In this document: positions 18,126 to 27,369 of the stretch, piece after piece | How the letters are laid out: each line of letters starts with the position of its first letter | How positions within the stretch are numbered: position 1 is the stretch's first letter | NCBI GenBank assembly: GCA_964413425.1 | Contig: CAYPST010000019.1 | Location: forward strand, 1 to 56,168 | Length of the DNA: 56,168 nt | Reading direction: 5' to 3' | Origin: DATFLS01 sp964413425 | GTDB taxonomy: Bacteria > Fidelibacterota > JAANXI01 | Notes under the pieces: generated by a model | What the model was told of the DNA's origin: nothing | The model's database searches: none | The model's input: the letters and a program-made list of their open reading frames with translations, nothing else | Program-made: the position numbers and the translations under genes

Positions 18126-19619
18126 TTACAGCAGATCCTCCAGAGTTTCCTGCCAGCCGTAGTAGTACTCCCTGACCTTCTCAGCATCTGCACCTGGTCG
18201 AAAACGTGTAATCTCTTGTGGCAGAGACCTCAGGTGATCCAGATCTTCGAAAATGTCAGCCTGCAGACTGGCCAGATATGCGGCCCCCAGAGCGGAAACA
18301 TCAGGAATCCCGATATTCACCACCTCAGTATTCAGCACATCGGCTACAAATTGCATTACGAAAGTATTGGCAGTGATTCCGCCGTCCACTTTCAATTCTT
18401 TCAGTGGGATGCCACTGTCCTTCTCCATAGCGTTAATCACATCCTTCATCTGAAAAGGAATGGATTCAAGGGCTGCGCGAACCACGTGATTCTTGTGGGT
18501 TCCCAGGGTCAGCCCGACCAGCATCCCTTTCATGTCCATCTGCCAGTGTGGCGCCCCCAGCCCGCTGAAAGCGGGAATAAGATATACCCCGTTATTGCTC
18601 TCCACTGACCTCGCCATGCGTTCTGTCTCGTCGCTCTCAGCAAACAACCCCAGTTGATCCCGGAGCCAGGTAATGGTCGCCCCACAAGTGACAATTACTC
18701 CCTCCAGTGCGTAATCGATCCGGTCTCCGGTGCTCCAGGAGATGGTGGTCATCATTCCGTGTTCGGACGGAATACGCTTCTCACCGGTATTTAATAATAT
18801 CGATGACCCTGTCCCAAGGGTGGCTTTTGCGTCCCCCGGATGAAAACACCCTTCGCCAAACGCGGCGGCGTGTGAGTCCCCGATCATGGCTAATATCGGA
18901 ACTTCAGATGAAAGGAGTCCCTCGAAATCGGTCGCTCCGTATTCAAATGCTGAGGGGTTTGGTTCCGGCAGTTTCAACCGGTCAAAATGGTATTCCCGGA
19001 GCAGAAAATCGTCCCACTGCAGGGTTGCTATATTGAACAGGAGCGTCCGGCAGGCATTGGTGTAATCCGTTAAATACCGCTGTCCGTTGGTTAAACGATA
19101 TAACAACCAGGCATCTACCGTGCCGAAGTATGCTTCCCCTTCGTCAATGGCTTTCTTTATCGCCGGATCGTTTTCATACAGCCATATCAATTTCGTCCCT
19201 GAAAAGTACGGATCCGCAATGAGGCCAGTCCGGGCTTGAAGTTCCTCTTCCAGGCCACTGCCCTGAAGACGGCTGCAGATATCCACGGACCGCTTGCACT
19301 GCCAGACCACTGCATTGGTAATCGGTCTGCCCTCTTCATCCCAGAGAAGGAAGGTTTCCCGCTGATTCGAGATGCCGCAGGCTGCAATTTCCTGAATGGT
19401 TCCAGGATGATCTTCCAAGAAGATCTTCAGACACTTATTCACCGACTCTATCACACTGCGGTAGATCTGTTCGGGATCCTGTTCAACAAAATCGGGTTGG
19501 GGATAGGATGATTCGATTTCCTGGGTGGCTCTGGCAACCGGACGGCCCTGTCCATCGAAGATAATCGCTTTGGTTGCGCTGGTCCCCTGATCCACGGCCA
19601 GGATATAATCAGGTGACAT
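18126..19619 (-). CDS. FGGY-family carbohydrate kinase, GlpK-like
   Basis: 497 residues, full length and closely like glycerol kinase: AVDQGTSATKAI at the start, SNQRETFLLW, VVWQCKRS, DPYFSGTKL, TDYTNACRTLLFNI, GTGSSILLNTGEK and a closing ALGAAYLA. Compared with E. coli GlpK, the Arg83-Glu84, Trp103, Tyr135 and Asp245 positions are kept, but Gln246 is Ser (GDSH) and Phe270 is Ser (GTGSS). Those two residues contact glycerol, so the pocket is likely larger and the substrate may be a keto-sugar rather than glycerol. It is the last gene of the operon; its ATG overlaps the transketolase gene by 11 bases. Confidence 0.85.
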   Translation of the reverse strand: MSPDYILAVDQGTSATKAIIFDGQGRPVARATQEIESSYPQPDFVEQDPEQIYRSVIESVNKCLKIFLEDHPGTIQEIAACGISNQRETFLLWDEEGRPITNAVVWQCKRSVDICSRLQGSGLEEELQARTGLIADPYFSGTKLIWLYENDPAIKKAIDEGEAYFGTVDAWLLYRLTNGQRYLTDYTNACRTLLFNIATLQWDDFLLREYHFDRLKLPEPNPSAFEYGATDFEGLLSSEVPILAMIGDSHAAAFGEGCFHPGDAKATLGTGSSILLNTGEKRIPSEHGMMTTISWSTGDRIDYALEGVIVTCGATITWLRDQLGLFAESDETERMARSVESNNGVYLIPAFSGLGAPHWQMDMKGMLVGLTLGTHKNHVVRAALESIPFQMKDVINAMEKDSGIPLKELKVDGGITANTFVMQFVADVLNTEVVNIGIPDVSALGAAYLASLQADIFEDLDHLRSLPQEITRFRPGADAEKVREYYYGWQETLEDLL

Positions 19620-20574
19620 AGTTCACCCCCGCCTGCTGCAGTAATTCCCTGCCCGCCGCTGCCAGTCCATCCGCTGAGATTCCATAATGATTGAAGATAT
19701 CCAGCTGATTCCCGGTGACCGTATATTCATCCGGGATCCCCACAATTTTCATAGGCCGCCAGACACCGGCCTGCATCAGAACACCGGCACAGGCCTCTCC
19801 CAGTCCGCCATGTACCATATGTTCTTCCACAGTTATCAGGGCACTGCACTCTTTCGCTGCACGCAACACCAGTTCTGTATCCAGCGGTCTGATGGTATGC
19901 ATACTGATCACCCGGCTGGAGATACCGTGCTGCTCCAGCTGTTCCGCTGCTGCATAGGCAAAGTAGACGGTTTCGCCTGTCGCGATAAATGCGAGGTCGT
20001 TTCCTTCCCGGATTGTAATCCCCTTTCCTGTCTCGAACTCAGTTTCTGGGGAATGCAGATGATACATTGGCCGCTTGCCGAACCGGATATAGATGGGTCG
20101 ATTCCAATCCAGGGCGGCTTTGATGGATTCCCGGGTTTCGAAATTATCCGCAGGGATCACAATATCTATATTATTGATGGCCCGCAGAGCCGCGATATCG
20201 TGAATGGAATGATGGGTGGAACCCAGAGCCCCGTAGCTGACGCCGGCACTGATACCAATAAGTTTCACCGGATGATCCGAGTAGCACACGTCATTTTTAA
20301 TCTGTTCCAAGGCCCGGGCGGTAAGAAAACAGGCCGGCGATACGGCATAAACTTTTTTACCGGCGGATGCCAGTCCCGCCGCTATCCCCACCAGATTCTG
20401 TTCGGCGATTCCGATTTCCACTATCTGATCCGGAAGGGCTTCGGCAAACGGATCCAGTTTCCCGGAACCTCGTGAATCACTTGTTAACGCCAGCACGTCC
20501 CGGTCAGCCCGGGCCAGGTCCAGCAGCGTAGCGGAAAATTCCTGTAAATTCGGACGGCCCAGTTCCAGATCCAT
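19609..20574 (-). CDS. Transketolase C-terminal subunit
   Basis: 321 residues covering the pyrimidine-binding and C-terminal domains: DSRGSGKLDPFAEALPDQ, VEIGIAEQNLVGIAAGLA with the conserved Glu of the thiamine site, STHHSIHDIAALR, then ITVEEHMVHGGLGEA. It makes the active transketolase together with the N-terminal subunit encoded just before it. Its ATG (20574) overlaps the preceding TGA as TGATG, with AGGAGG upstream, so the two halves are translationally coupled. Split transketolases are known in ribose, apulose-4-phosphate and sulfo-sugar routes; which sugar phosphate is cleaved here is not evident. Confidence 0.9.
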   Translation of the reverse strand: MDLELGRPNLQEFSATLLDLARADRDVLALTSDSRGSGKLDPFAEALPDQIVEIGIAEQNLVGIAAGLASAGKKVYAVSPACFLTARALEQIKNDVCYSDHPVKLIGISAGVSYGALGSTHHSIHDIAALRAINNIDIVIPADNFETRESIKAALDWNRPIYIRFGKRPMYHLHSPETEFETGKGITIREGNDLAFIATGETVYFAYAAAEQLEQHGISSRVISMHTIRPLDTELVLRAAKECSALITVEEHMVHGGLGEACAGVLMQAGVWRPMKIVGIPDEYTVTGNQLDIFNHYGISADGLAAAGRELLQQAGVNYVT

Positions 20575-21434
20575 CACACCCTCCTCCTGTCGGTATCAAC
20601 TGTCGATTCATACATTGCCAGCGCCTCATCCAGCTCCTGCATAGCCAGGCGGTATTGATCATCATCCGGCACCTTGTGATGCCATTCTTTAACATCCTCC
20701 ATAAAGCTGATCCCCTTCCCTTTCACCGTCCGGGCAATGACTATACTGGGTTTGCCGGATTCAAACGGTACTGACAGCAGAGCGTCTGATAATTCCGCAA
20801 GGTCATGGCCGTTCACATGTCGAACCGCCCATCCGAACGCCCGGAATTTTTCTTCCAGCGGATCGGTCCTCAACACATTTGAGATCCGGCCGGTAATCTG
20901 CAGGGTATTATAATCCACGATAGCCGTCAGATTATCCAGATTGTAGTGAGTGCCGGCCAACAGTGCCTCCCAGTTGGAACCTTCGGTGAGTTCACCATCG
21001 CCCAGGAGCGTGAACACCTGATAGGAGGCGTTATCCTTCTTGGCTGCCAGAGCAAGCCCGACCGAAACCGACAAGCCATGTCCCAACGCCCCGGTATTTT
21101 GCTCGATGCCGTTCACCTTCCGGGTGGGATGGCCGACAAAGTGTGACTGATACTGTGACAGGGTGTCCAATTCGGACTCCGGATAGAACCCTTGATCGGC
21201 AAGAACCACATACAGTGCTTCAACAGAATGGCCCTTACTCTGAATGTACCGGTCCCGGTTTGGATCCGAGAACGTCTCTGGCGAAACGTTTAAAATGGCG
21301 TTGTAGAGGACATTCAGAATATCTATGCAGGACAGGCTGCCTGCGGTATGTCCTGCCCCTCCTTTCTTAATTGATTCCAGGATTTTCTTTCGGTATTGAA
21401 TCGATTTTATTTCAAGTTCTTTATCCGATATCAT
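20574..21434 (-). CDS. Transketolase N-terminal subunit
   Basis: 286 residues with the thiamine diphosphate domain: GGAGHTAGSLSCIDILNVLY with the conserved His, SKGHSVEALYVVLAD, TGALGHGLSVSVG, and the cofactor motif GDGELTEGSNWEALLAG...DYN. The length and absence of the C-terminal domains show it is the first half of a split enzyme, completed by 19609-20574. AAGGAG lies eight bases before ATG 21434. It is downstream of the isomerase-like gene, with about 160 bases between. Confidence 0.92.
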   Translation of the reverse strand: MISDKELEIKSIQYRKKILESIKKGGAGHTAGSLSCIDILNVLYNAILNVSPETFSDPNRDRYIQSKGHSVEALYVVLADQGFYPESELDTLSQYQSHFVGHPTRKVNGIEQNTGALGHGLSVSVGLALAAKKDNASYQVFTLLGDGELTEGSNWEALLAGTHYNLDNLTAIVDYNTLQITGRISNVLRTDPLEEKFRAFGWAVRHVNGHDLAELSDALLSVPFESGKPSIVIARTVKGKGISFMEDVKEWHHKVPDDDQYRLAMQELDEALAMYESTVDTDRRRV

Positions 21435-21592
21435 GATTCATCTCCTTGTTTCTTGTTCTAGCTTTCTCAAGACCTACATCCCGTTGTTCATCTGTTCGGG
21501 ATTCCCGTAAGATTGAATTCTCACCTACAGTTCAAAAATACCCTGTCTCCTCTTCTGGGAGCCGAAGGATATATACCTCCCGTTATGGCTTG

Positions 21593-23002
21593 CTACCTCA
21601 TATGACGATAGACCTCCCAGTCCAGATAATTTTCGAATGCTTCCTGCAGGACATCCGCTGTTTGTGACAGATTCATGACCACGTGATGTTCAAACCCATT
21701 CCTGCAGATAAAATTCATCAGCTTTTGTAAATCAGGAATGTCCGCAACCGCACGCGTGCCAAAAGTTTCCAGCGTATCATCCGTCAGTTGACCCTCACCA
21801 ATATACGTTCGAATAACTCCCCGCTGATCGTCGGTGGAAATTCGTCCGAAGGTGAGCGGGCCGGACGGAGTTCGGCCCTTCATCGCGCCATATGTATTCT
21901 CTTCCCCGAGTGTTGTCCCGAGGATGGGTGCCGTACTGATCTCCAAATCCGGTGCGAACGTTTTCGCCCAGTTCCCGCAATGGAACATCACGACTTTATC
22001 CGGATCCTCGCCGTAATTATTATTCCAGTCTGCGATGGCACTCGGCGAATCGGAGGCGAGCTGCATGGCGTACATGGTCAGGGTTCCTGTTACATCCACT
22101 TCGCAGGCGCTGGGGACCAACTCTTCACTCATCATGCTCATGGTCGTGCAGACATTCACGTCATAATTATCCTGGAGGGAAGACCAGCATTGAATCGCCG
22201 TGGCATCCAATTCGTGCTCCTGGATAAAATCCCGGATGACCACGCTCAGCTTTGCCATCCGGAGCAGTTTTTCTTCCGGGACATTTTCGTACGCGGCATA
22301 GGACTGTATTCTCTCCAGATTTTCTGTGACCTGGGTGTGTTCTCCGCTGAGTTTGTTTACATCCGCCAGGATGTCCGAAAGATCGACCGTTGTAACACTG
22401 ATCCCGTTTGCCTCGAGCAGTTTCTCACTATAACGCACTGTATTAAAGTCATTCGGACGGGCGCCAATCGCGCCCAGCCGGGTTGATCGCAAATTATTCA
22501 CGACATTGCACACCCCGATGAATTTCCGTAAGTCCTTCTGAAATTCCTCCGACTGCGGGCTTATCACGTGGTTTCTCGTGAGGGTATACTTGATGCCGGC
22601 CTGCCGGAGGTTATTGCACACGGAGATTTTACCGCAAAACGCATCCCGGCGTCTGACAACGTCTAATTTTCCAAGTTCATCCGGGTAGGCCTGAATGAGC
22701 ACAGGTACGGCAAGATCCGAGAGTTTCAGAGTCTCCAACACCCCCTTCTCATCACCAAAATTCGGCAGGACGACCAGTATGCCATCGATTTCGGCCTCGT
22801 GGGACCGGAACAGATCTGCACAGACCTTGGCCTCTTGATATGTTTCCACGCCTCCAAGTTTGGTAGCATTCTCCGTCGGCATAATCGACTGAATATTGAG
22901 CGAGTCCAATACCGAAATGATTTCTTCTCTGGCCTCTGTCACCAGTTTATCGGGAAAAAAATCCCGGTTTCCTATAATGACTCCAAGTGTCGTTTCTGGC
23001 AT
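21593..23002 (-). CDS. L-fucose isomerase-like (COG2407) sugar isomerase candidate
   Basis: 469 residues, no signal peptide. The C-terminal half has IQCWSSLQ, SACEVDVTGTLTMYAM and MFHCGNWAKTF, with a late EHHVVM, which gives the Glu, Asp and His typical of the metal site in the FucI/AraI-like superfamily. It probably interconverts an aldose and a ketose after import by the adjacent ABC transporter and before the kinase. It is only distantly related to the Tat-exported protein at 6273-7829. AAAGGAA precedes ATG 23002; stop is TAG. The exact substrate is unknown. Confidence 0.78.
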   Translation of the reverse strand: MPETTLGVIIGNRDFFPDKLVTEAREEIISVLDSLNIQSIMPTENATKLGGVETYQEAKVCADLFRSHEAEIDGILVVLPNFGDEKGVLETLKLSDLAVPVLIQAYPDELGKLDVVRRRDAFCGKISVCNNLRQAGIKYTLTRNHVISPQSEEFQKDLRKFIGVCNVVNNLRSTRLGAIGARPNDFNTVRYSEKLLEANGISVTTVDLSDILADVNKLSGEHTQVTENLERIQSYAAYENVPEEKLLRMAKLSVVIRDFIQEHELDATAIQCWSSLQDNYDVNVCTTMSMMSEELVPSACEVDVTGTLTMYAMQLASDSPSAIADWNNNYGEDPDKVVMFHCGNWAKTFAPDLEISTAPILGTTLGEENTYGAMKGRTPSGPLTFGRISTDDQRGVIRTYIGEGQLTDDTLETFGTRAVADIPDLQKLMNFICRNGFEHHVVMNLSQTADVLQEAFENYLDWEVYRHMR

Positions 23003-23024
23003 GATAAATTCCTTTCTATCCGTG

Positions 23025-24023
23025 CTAATCTCGTGCGTTCATCTTATCGACGATCACGGCGAGTAAAATGACAAATCCCTTGATGACCTGCTGCCAGAAG
23101 GGAGAAACGTTTAACAGCACCAATCCATTGTTCAATATCCCAATAATCAGGGCGCCCTGAACGGTGCCAATGACCGAGCCTCGTCCGCCGGAGAGGGAGG
23201 TACCCCCAATGACTACAGCAGCAATAGAGTCAAGTTCATACATAACGCCCGCATTGGGTTGCGCTGAATCGAGTCGGGAAGTCACGATAATTCCACCAAC
23301 GGCCGAAAGCGCTCCTGTTACAACATAAACGAAATTTTTTATCCGGGTTATATTCAATCCGGAAAGTCGGGCGGCCTTCTCGTTGCCCCCAACCGCGTAA
23401 ATATATCGGCCTATCCGGGTCTTGCGGACGAGAAACACCCCTCCCCCTACGACCACCGCAGATATCCAGACCGGTACCGGTATCTTCAAAAACCAGCCGG
23501 TTCCAATCATACCAAAGGTGTCCCCCAATCCGGTGATCGGAAATCCCTGCGTCCATAGCATGGTCATCCCCCGGGCCATAGTGAGCATAGCCAGGGTTGC
23601 GATAAACGGAGGCACCTCAAACCGGGTAATGGCAATACCATTCACCAATCCTAACAGCGCGCCGGCCAGGATCCCGGCAAGGATGGCGCCAAGGACGGTA
23701 TAGCCAACGAACAGATTCAGAAACGGGATTTCTGTTCCGTGTTTCAGGAGTCCGGCAGTTACGGCGCCACTGAATGCCAGAATTGATCCCACGGACAGAT
23801 CAATGCCCGCCGTGAGTATCACCAGGGTCATCCCGACCGAAATACACACATTGACCGAAATCTGCCGCAAAATATTCCAGATATTCCCGGCCGTCAGAAA
23901 TCGGTCCGAAAGGAGCGCCATCACTACGACAAGCAGTAATAGCGCAATCAGGGACTGGAATCTTCCAAGCAGTGAACGGTAATCAAGCTCCCGCAAGTCA
24001 TCCAATACTGGCACGTTTCCCAT
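23025..24023 (-). CDS. Ribose-type ABC transporter permease (RbsC-like)
   Basis: 332 residues from ATG 24023, four bases after the TGA of the ATPase gene; the frame could also open at TTG 24029. About eight to ten membrane segments. Family landmarks are VGMTLVILTAGIDLSVGSIL, the VPPFIATLAMLTMARG segment, and GLNITRIKNFVYV...GTSLSGGRGSVIGT. It forms the membrane channel of the sugar importer with the ATPase (24026-25558) and binding protein (26348-27319). Confidence 0.92.
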   Translation of the reverse strand: MGNVPVLDDLRELDYRSLLGRFQSLIALLLLVVVMALLSDRFLTAGNIWNILRQISVNVCISVGMTLVILTAGIDLSVGSILAFSGAVTAGLLKHGTEIPFLNLFVGYTVLGAILAGILAGALLGLVNGIAITRFEVPPFIATLAMLTMARGMTMLWTQGFPITGLGDTFGMIGTGWFLKIPVPVWISAVVVGGGVFLVRKTRIGRYIYAVGGNEKAARLSGLNITRIKNFVYVVTGALSAVGGIIVTSRLDSAQPNAGVMYELDSIAAVVIGGTSLSGGRGSVIGTVQGALIIGILNNGLVLLNVSPFWQQVIKGFVILLAVIVDKMNARD

Positions 24024-24025
24024 AG

Positions 24026-25558
24026 TCAAATTATCCTCGGAATTGCGGCTTTCATTAATACCTCTTCGCTAGCTTCCTGCTGGGAAAATTCTCCGGTTTT
24101 CCTTCCCTCAGACAATACAAGGATGCGATCCGCGATTGCCAGAATTTCCGGGAGTTCGGAGGAGACCATAATAATCCCAAGACCTGCGTTGGCTAGTTCG
24201 CCAATCAACTTATAGATTTCATTTTTTCCGTTTACATCAATCCCTCGGGTGGGTTCATCCAGCATGAGAATCTTCGGGTCGGTTGCCAGCCATTTTGCAA
24301 TGACCACCTTTTGCTGATTCCCCCCGCTGAGATACTCTGCCTGCTGATGGATACTAGGTGTTTTAATATTTAGTTGCCGGACATGCTCCGACACTAACTG
24401 CCGTTCGGCATGGGAGTTGAGTATTCCGTTCCGCTCGATACTGCCAATATTTGCCAGGCTCACATTTTCCGCCACCGAGCGATTTAAGACCAATCCCTCC
24501 AGCTGCCGATCTTCCGGCACCAGTGCAATGCCAGCCTGAATTGCGTCCCACGGAGATTCAATGGAGACCGGCTCCCCTTCTACCCGAATCTCCCCTGTCG
24601 ATCTTCCCGGATGAACTCCAAAGATAGTTTCCAGGAGTTCGGTCCGTCCGGCTCCCATCAATCCAAAGATCCCCAGGACCTCCCCCCTGTGTAAAGAAAA
24701 CCCGACATCATTTACCTGATAGGAATCAGGCCTGGCGGGATGTGCAAGATGTAATCCAGTGGCCCGTAATACTTCACCTGCCCGTTCAGCTTCCTCTTTC
24801 ACGAAAAAGTCTTCCACATCCCGCCCGACCATGCTCCGTACGATTTTCTCCCGATCCAGGTTCTCTATCCTGTCACTCAGTATAAACTGCCCGTCACGTA
24901 ATACTGTCACCCGATCTGCAATCTCAAACAGCTCATCAAGTTTATGCGAAATATAGATAATCGTCACACCGTCCTGCCGCAGGGCTTTGATTAAATCGAA
25001 CAACACGCGCACTTCCTGTTTACTGATTGCCGAGGTGGGTTCGTCCATGATAATGATCTTCGCATTCAGGGAGAGGGCTTTAGCAATCTCTACCACCTGC
25101 TGCTGCCCAACCCGTAATTTGTACACCAGCGTCTCAGGTGGGACATCTAATTGTAACTGCTCAAGAATTTCCACTGTCTTTTCATACATCTTCGGATAAT
25201 CAATGAAACCGAAGACATTCAGATACTCCCGTCCCAGATAGATATTTTCAGCCACGCTTAAATTCGGTACCAGATTGAGTTCCTGGTGGATAATGGCGAT
25301 TCTCCGCCTTTCAGCCTCCTTGGGATTCTGAAACCTGACCTCCTCTCCTTCAAGATAGACGCTCCCATCATAGTCAGGATATACACCGGAGAAGATTTTC
25401 ATCAAGGTCGATTTCCCGGCTCCGTTTTCCCCGACGATGGCATTCACCTGTCCGGGAAAGATATCTATACTCACATTATCCAGGGCCTGTACCCCGGGGA
25501 AGGCCTTACTAATCTCCCTGGTGGAGAGGATGGGTGTCTGTGTAATCTCTCTGGACAT
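24026..25558 (-). CDS. Ribose-type ABC transporter ATPase (RbsA-like, two domains)
   Basis: 510 residues with two ATP-binding cassettes in tandem. The first has GENGAGKSTLMK, LRVGQQQVVEIAKAL and IIMDEPTSA; the second has GLMGAGRTELLE, LSGGNQQKVVIAKWLA and LMLDEPTRG. The second Walker A is degenerate (no GKS/T), as is usual for RbsA/XylG/MglA proteins. It powers sugar import through the RbsC-like permease. ATG 25558 is five bases from the stop of the DUF2291 gene. Confidence 0.93.
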   Translation of the reverse strand: MSREITQTPILSTREISKAFPGVQALDNVSIDIFPGQVNAIVGENGAGKSTLMKIFSGVYPDYDGSVYLEGEEVRFQNPKEAERRRIAIIHQELNLVPNLSVAENIYLGREYLNVFGFIDYPKMYEKTVEILEQLQLDVPPETLVYKLRVGQQQVVEIAKALSLNAKIIIMDEPTSAISKQEVRVLFDLIKALRQDGVTIIYISHKLDELFEIADRVTVLRDGQFILSDRIENLDREKIVRSMVGRDVEDFFVKEEAERAGEVLRATGLHLAHPARPDSYQVNDVGFSLHRGEVLGIFGLMGAGRTELLETIFGVHPGRSTGEIRVEGEPVSIESPWDAIQAGIALVPEDRQLEGLVLNRSVAENVSLANIGSIERNGILNSHAERQLVSEHVRQLNIKTPSIHQQAEYLSGGNQQKVVIAKWLATDPKILMLDEPTRGIDVNGKNEIYKLIGELANAGLGIIMVSSELPEILAIADRILVLSEGRKTGEFSQQEASEEVLMKAAIPRII

Positions 25559-25563
25559 AACAA

Positions 25564-26226
25564 TTAGTACGAGACCTGAATTGGAATGATCTCCAACGGA
25601 TCAATCTCGGGCGAGTCTTCATTGACTTCAGCCGCTCCGACAAATGAGATTTTCTTTCCGGGAGCCGCATGTTTTTTTATCCCTGGGACTACAGAATCCC
25701 TGACAACGCGGTTCAGTGCCACTCCGATTTCATTAAATTTCATCGTACTCTCAAAATCGCTGACATTGAGAAGTCCCGAGGCGTCACGAACTGCCTGGCT
25801 GAAAATATTTCGTGTCACAAGTAACACTTCGGGAGAGTCCTGAGGTGCCTGTACGCTCACAAGGACACCGCCTTCCTTTACCTCAAGCACCATACCCTGC
25901 CCGCGAATCAGATAAGAGTGATCCTCGGAGACCCCAAGAGTCTGCCCATACTTTTCCACGGCTGCGTCCATGTCTGTGTTGAATAAATGGAGCAATTCCT
26001 CCACGGGGACAGCGTCCTGGAGATTTTGGAGCAGCGTATTATTCCAGAAATCGAGGGCATATTCTTGTGCGTTAAACTGTTGGCTTGTTTTTTCTTGTTG
26101 CTTTTGCTCCAGGGGTTCAAAGTAGACGGAATGATAAATCAGCAGAGCGCCTGCCAGGACGAATAGCACATGCTTAACGGCCATCCCCAGAAATAATTTG
26201 CGTGAAAGCAGGTCCGGTATATTCAT
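25564..26226 (-). CDS. DUF2291 periplasmic protein of a sugar ABC operon
   Basis: 220 residues with an N-terminal membrane segment (VKHVLFVLAGALLIYHSVYF) and a soluble domain with QEYALDFWNNTLLQNLQ, GQTLGVSEDHSYLIRGQGMV and SFVGAAEVNEDSP. This pattern, and the place between binding protein and ATPase genes of a ribose-type transporter, match DUF2291. Its role is not established; it is probably accessory to the transporter. ATG 26226 follows a 122-base gap after the binding-protein gene. Confidence 0.8.
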   Translation of the reverse strand: MNIPDLLSRKLFLGMAVKHVLFVLAGALLIYHSVYFEPLEQKQQEKTSQQFNAQEYALDFWNNTLLQNLQDAVPVEELLHLFNTDMDAAVEKYGQTLGVSEDHSYLIRGQGMVLEVKEGGVLVSVQAPQDSPEVLLVTRNIFSQAVRDASGLLNVSDFESTMKFNEIGVALNRVVRDSVVPGIKKHAAPGKKISFVGAAEVNEDSPEIDPLEIIPIQVSY

Positions 26227-26347
26227 GATATAATAATGAAAATTGACAGGTTACAGGATGTGTATTTAACAAACATCGACTTTTCGGCATCCAGCTCTTG
26301 GCTTTCTATAGGTTTATAATGGTCAACCGAGCGGTAAATTGCTCTTA

Positions 26348-27319
26348 CTACCCGGAAGATTCCTTTTTTCCGTAGGCAATGTAGTCCTCGACATTCTCCT
26401 GGGTGACGAGCTCAACTGCCACTGGGAGCTTTTTCGGGAAATCGCGCGTTCCGTTCTGAAATTCATCGGCCATGTTTGCCGCCTTTTTCGCCATAACCCT
26501 TGGGAACTGCATGGCCGTGGCTTCGATGTTGCCGTTCCGAATTGATTCAATCACATCCTCAGCGCCATCGAACCCGAATACCATTACTTCCTCGGCTTTT
26601 CCAGCCGCCTCAAGCGCCTGATAGGCTCCCATCGCCATGGCGTCATTACCACAGAAGACCGCATCAATATCCGGATGCGCCTGGAGAATGGATTCCATCA
26701 CTTCCATTGCCTTGGTGCGGTCGAATTCCGCCGTCTGCTGGGCCACCATTTCCAGATCCGGATAATTATCAACCACACTGTGAAAGCCCCGGGATCGATT
26801 CCAGGTATTGTTGTCACCAACAAGCCCGAGTAACTCGACGTATTTTCCTTCTCCATTGAGTTTCTCAACAAAGTATTGCCCCACCTTCATGGCTCCCGAA
26901 TAATTGTCGGAGAGAATCTGAGAGACCGGTGCATCGGAGTTCACTTCCCGGTCCATGCAGAAAGTTGGGATCCCTTCCGCCTTTGCCATAACCACGTTGG
27001 AGACCGAACCATCAGCATCGGTCGGATTAAACAGGATGGCCTCGTATCCTGCCGCAATAATATTCTCGAAATGCGATTTCTCCTTGGCGATATCATTCTG
27101 GGAGTCAAAAATTGTCGCTTTGTACCCGAGATCTTCAGCCGTCTCTTTTGCCGTCTCCCCCAGTACCACAAACCAGGGGTTGTTCAGCGTTGAAATTACC
27201 ACCGCGATTCTCCCCTTGTTGCCGGACTGTCCGGCCTCTTGTTTTGCCTGGTTGCCGCATGCAACCACAAGCATGCCAATGACAATTGACAGCAAAAACA
27301 AACTCAACTTTTTACCCAT
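26348..27319 (-). CDS. Sugar-binding lipoprotein of ABC transporter (RbsB-like)
   Basis: 323 residues with a lipoprotein signal (LVVAC, Cys21). The mature part is a periplasmic binding protein of the peptide-sugar group: ISTLNNPWFVVLGE, FNPTDADGSV, FCMDREVNSD, DNNTWNRSRGF, IDAVFCGNDAMAMGAYQAL and VFGFDGAEDVI. Asp/Arg/Asn residues in these segments are the usual pentose or hexose contacts. It captures the sugar that is taken in by the RbsA/RbsC-like proteins. GGGAGGAG precedes the ATG; stop TAG. Confidence 0.92.
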   Translation of the reverse strand: MGKKLSLFLLSIVIGMLVVACGNQAKQEAGQSGNKGRIAVVISTLNNPWFVVLGETAKETAEDLGYKATIFDSQNDIAKEKSHFENIIAAGYEAILFNPTDADGSVSNVVMAKAEGIPTFCMDREVNSDAPVSQILSDNYSGAMKVGQYFVEKLNGEGKYVELLGLVGDNNTWNRSRGFHSVVDNYPDLEMVAQQTAEFDRTKAMEVMESILQAHPDIDAVFCGNDAMAMGAYQALEAAGKAEEVMVFGFDGAEDVIESIRNGNIEATAMQFPRVMAKKAANMADEFQNGTRDFPKKLPVAVELVTQENVEDYIAYGKKESSG

Positions 27320-27369
27320 AGATCACTCCTCCCTGAAAACTTGAAATCAATGCTGACAGGTCTTTGTAG

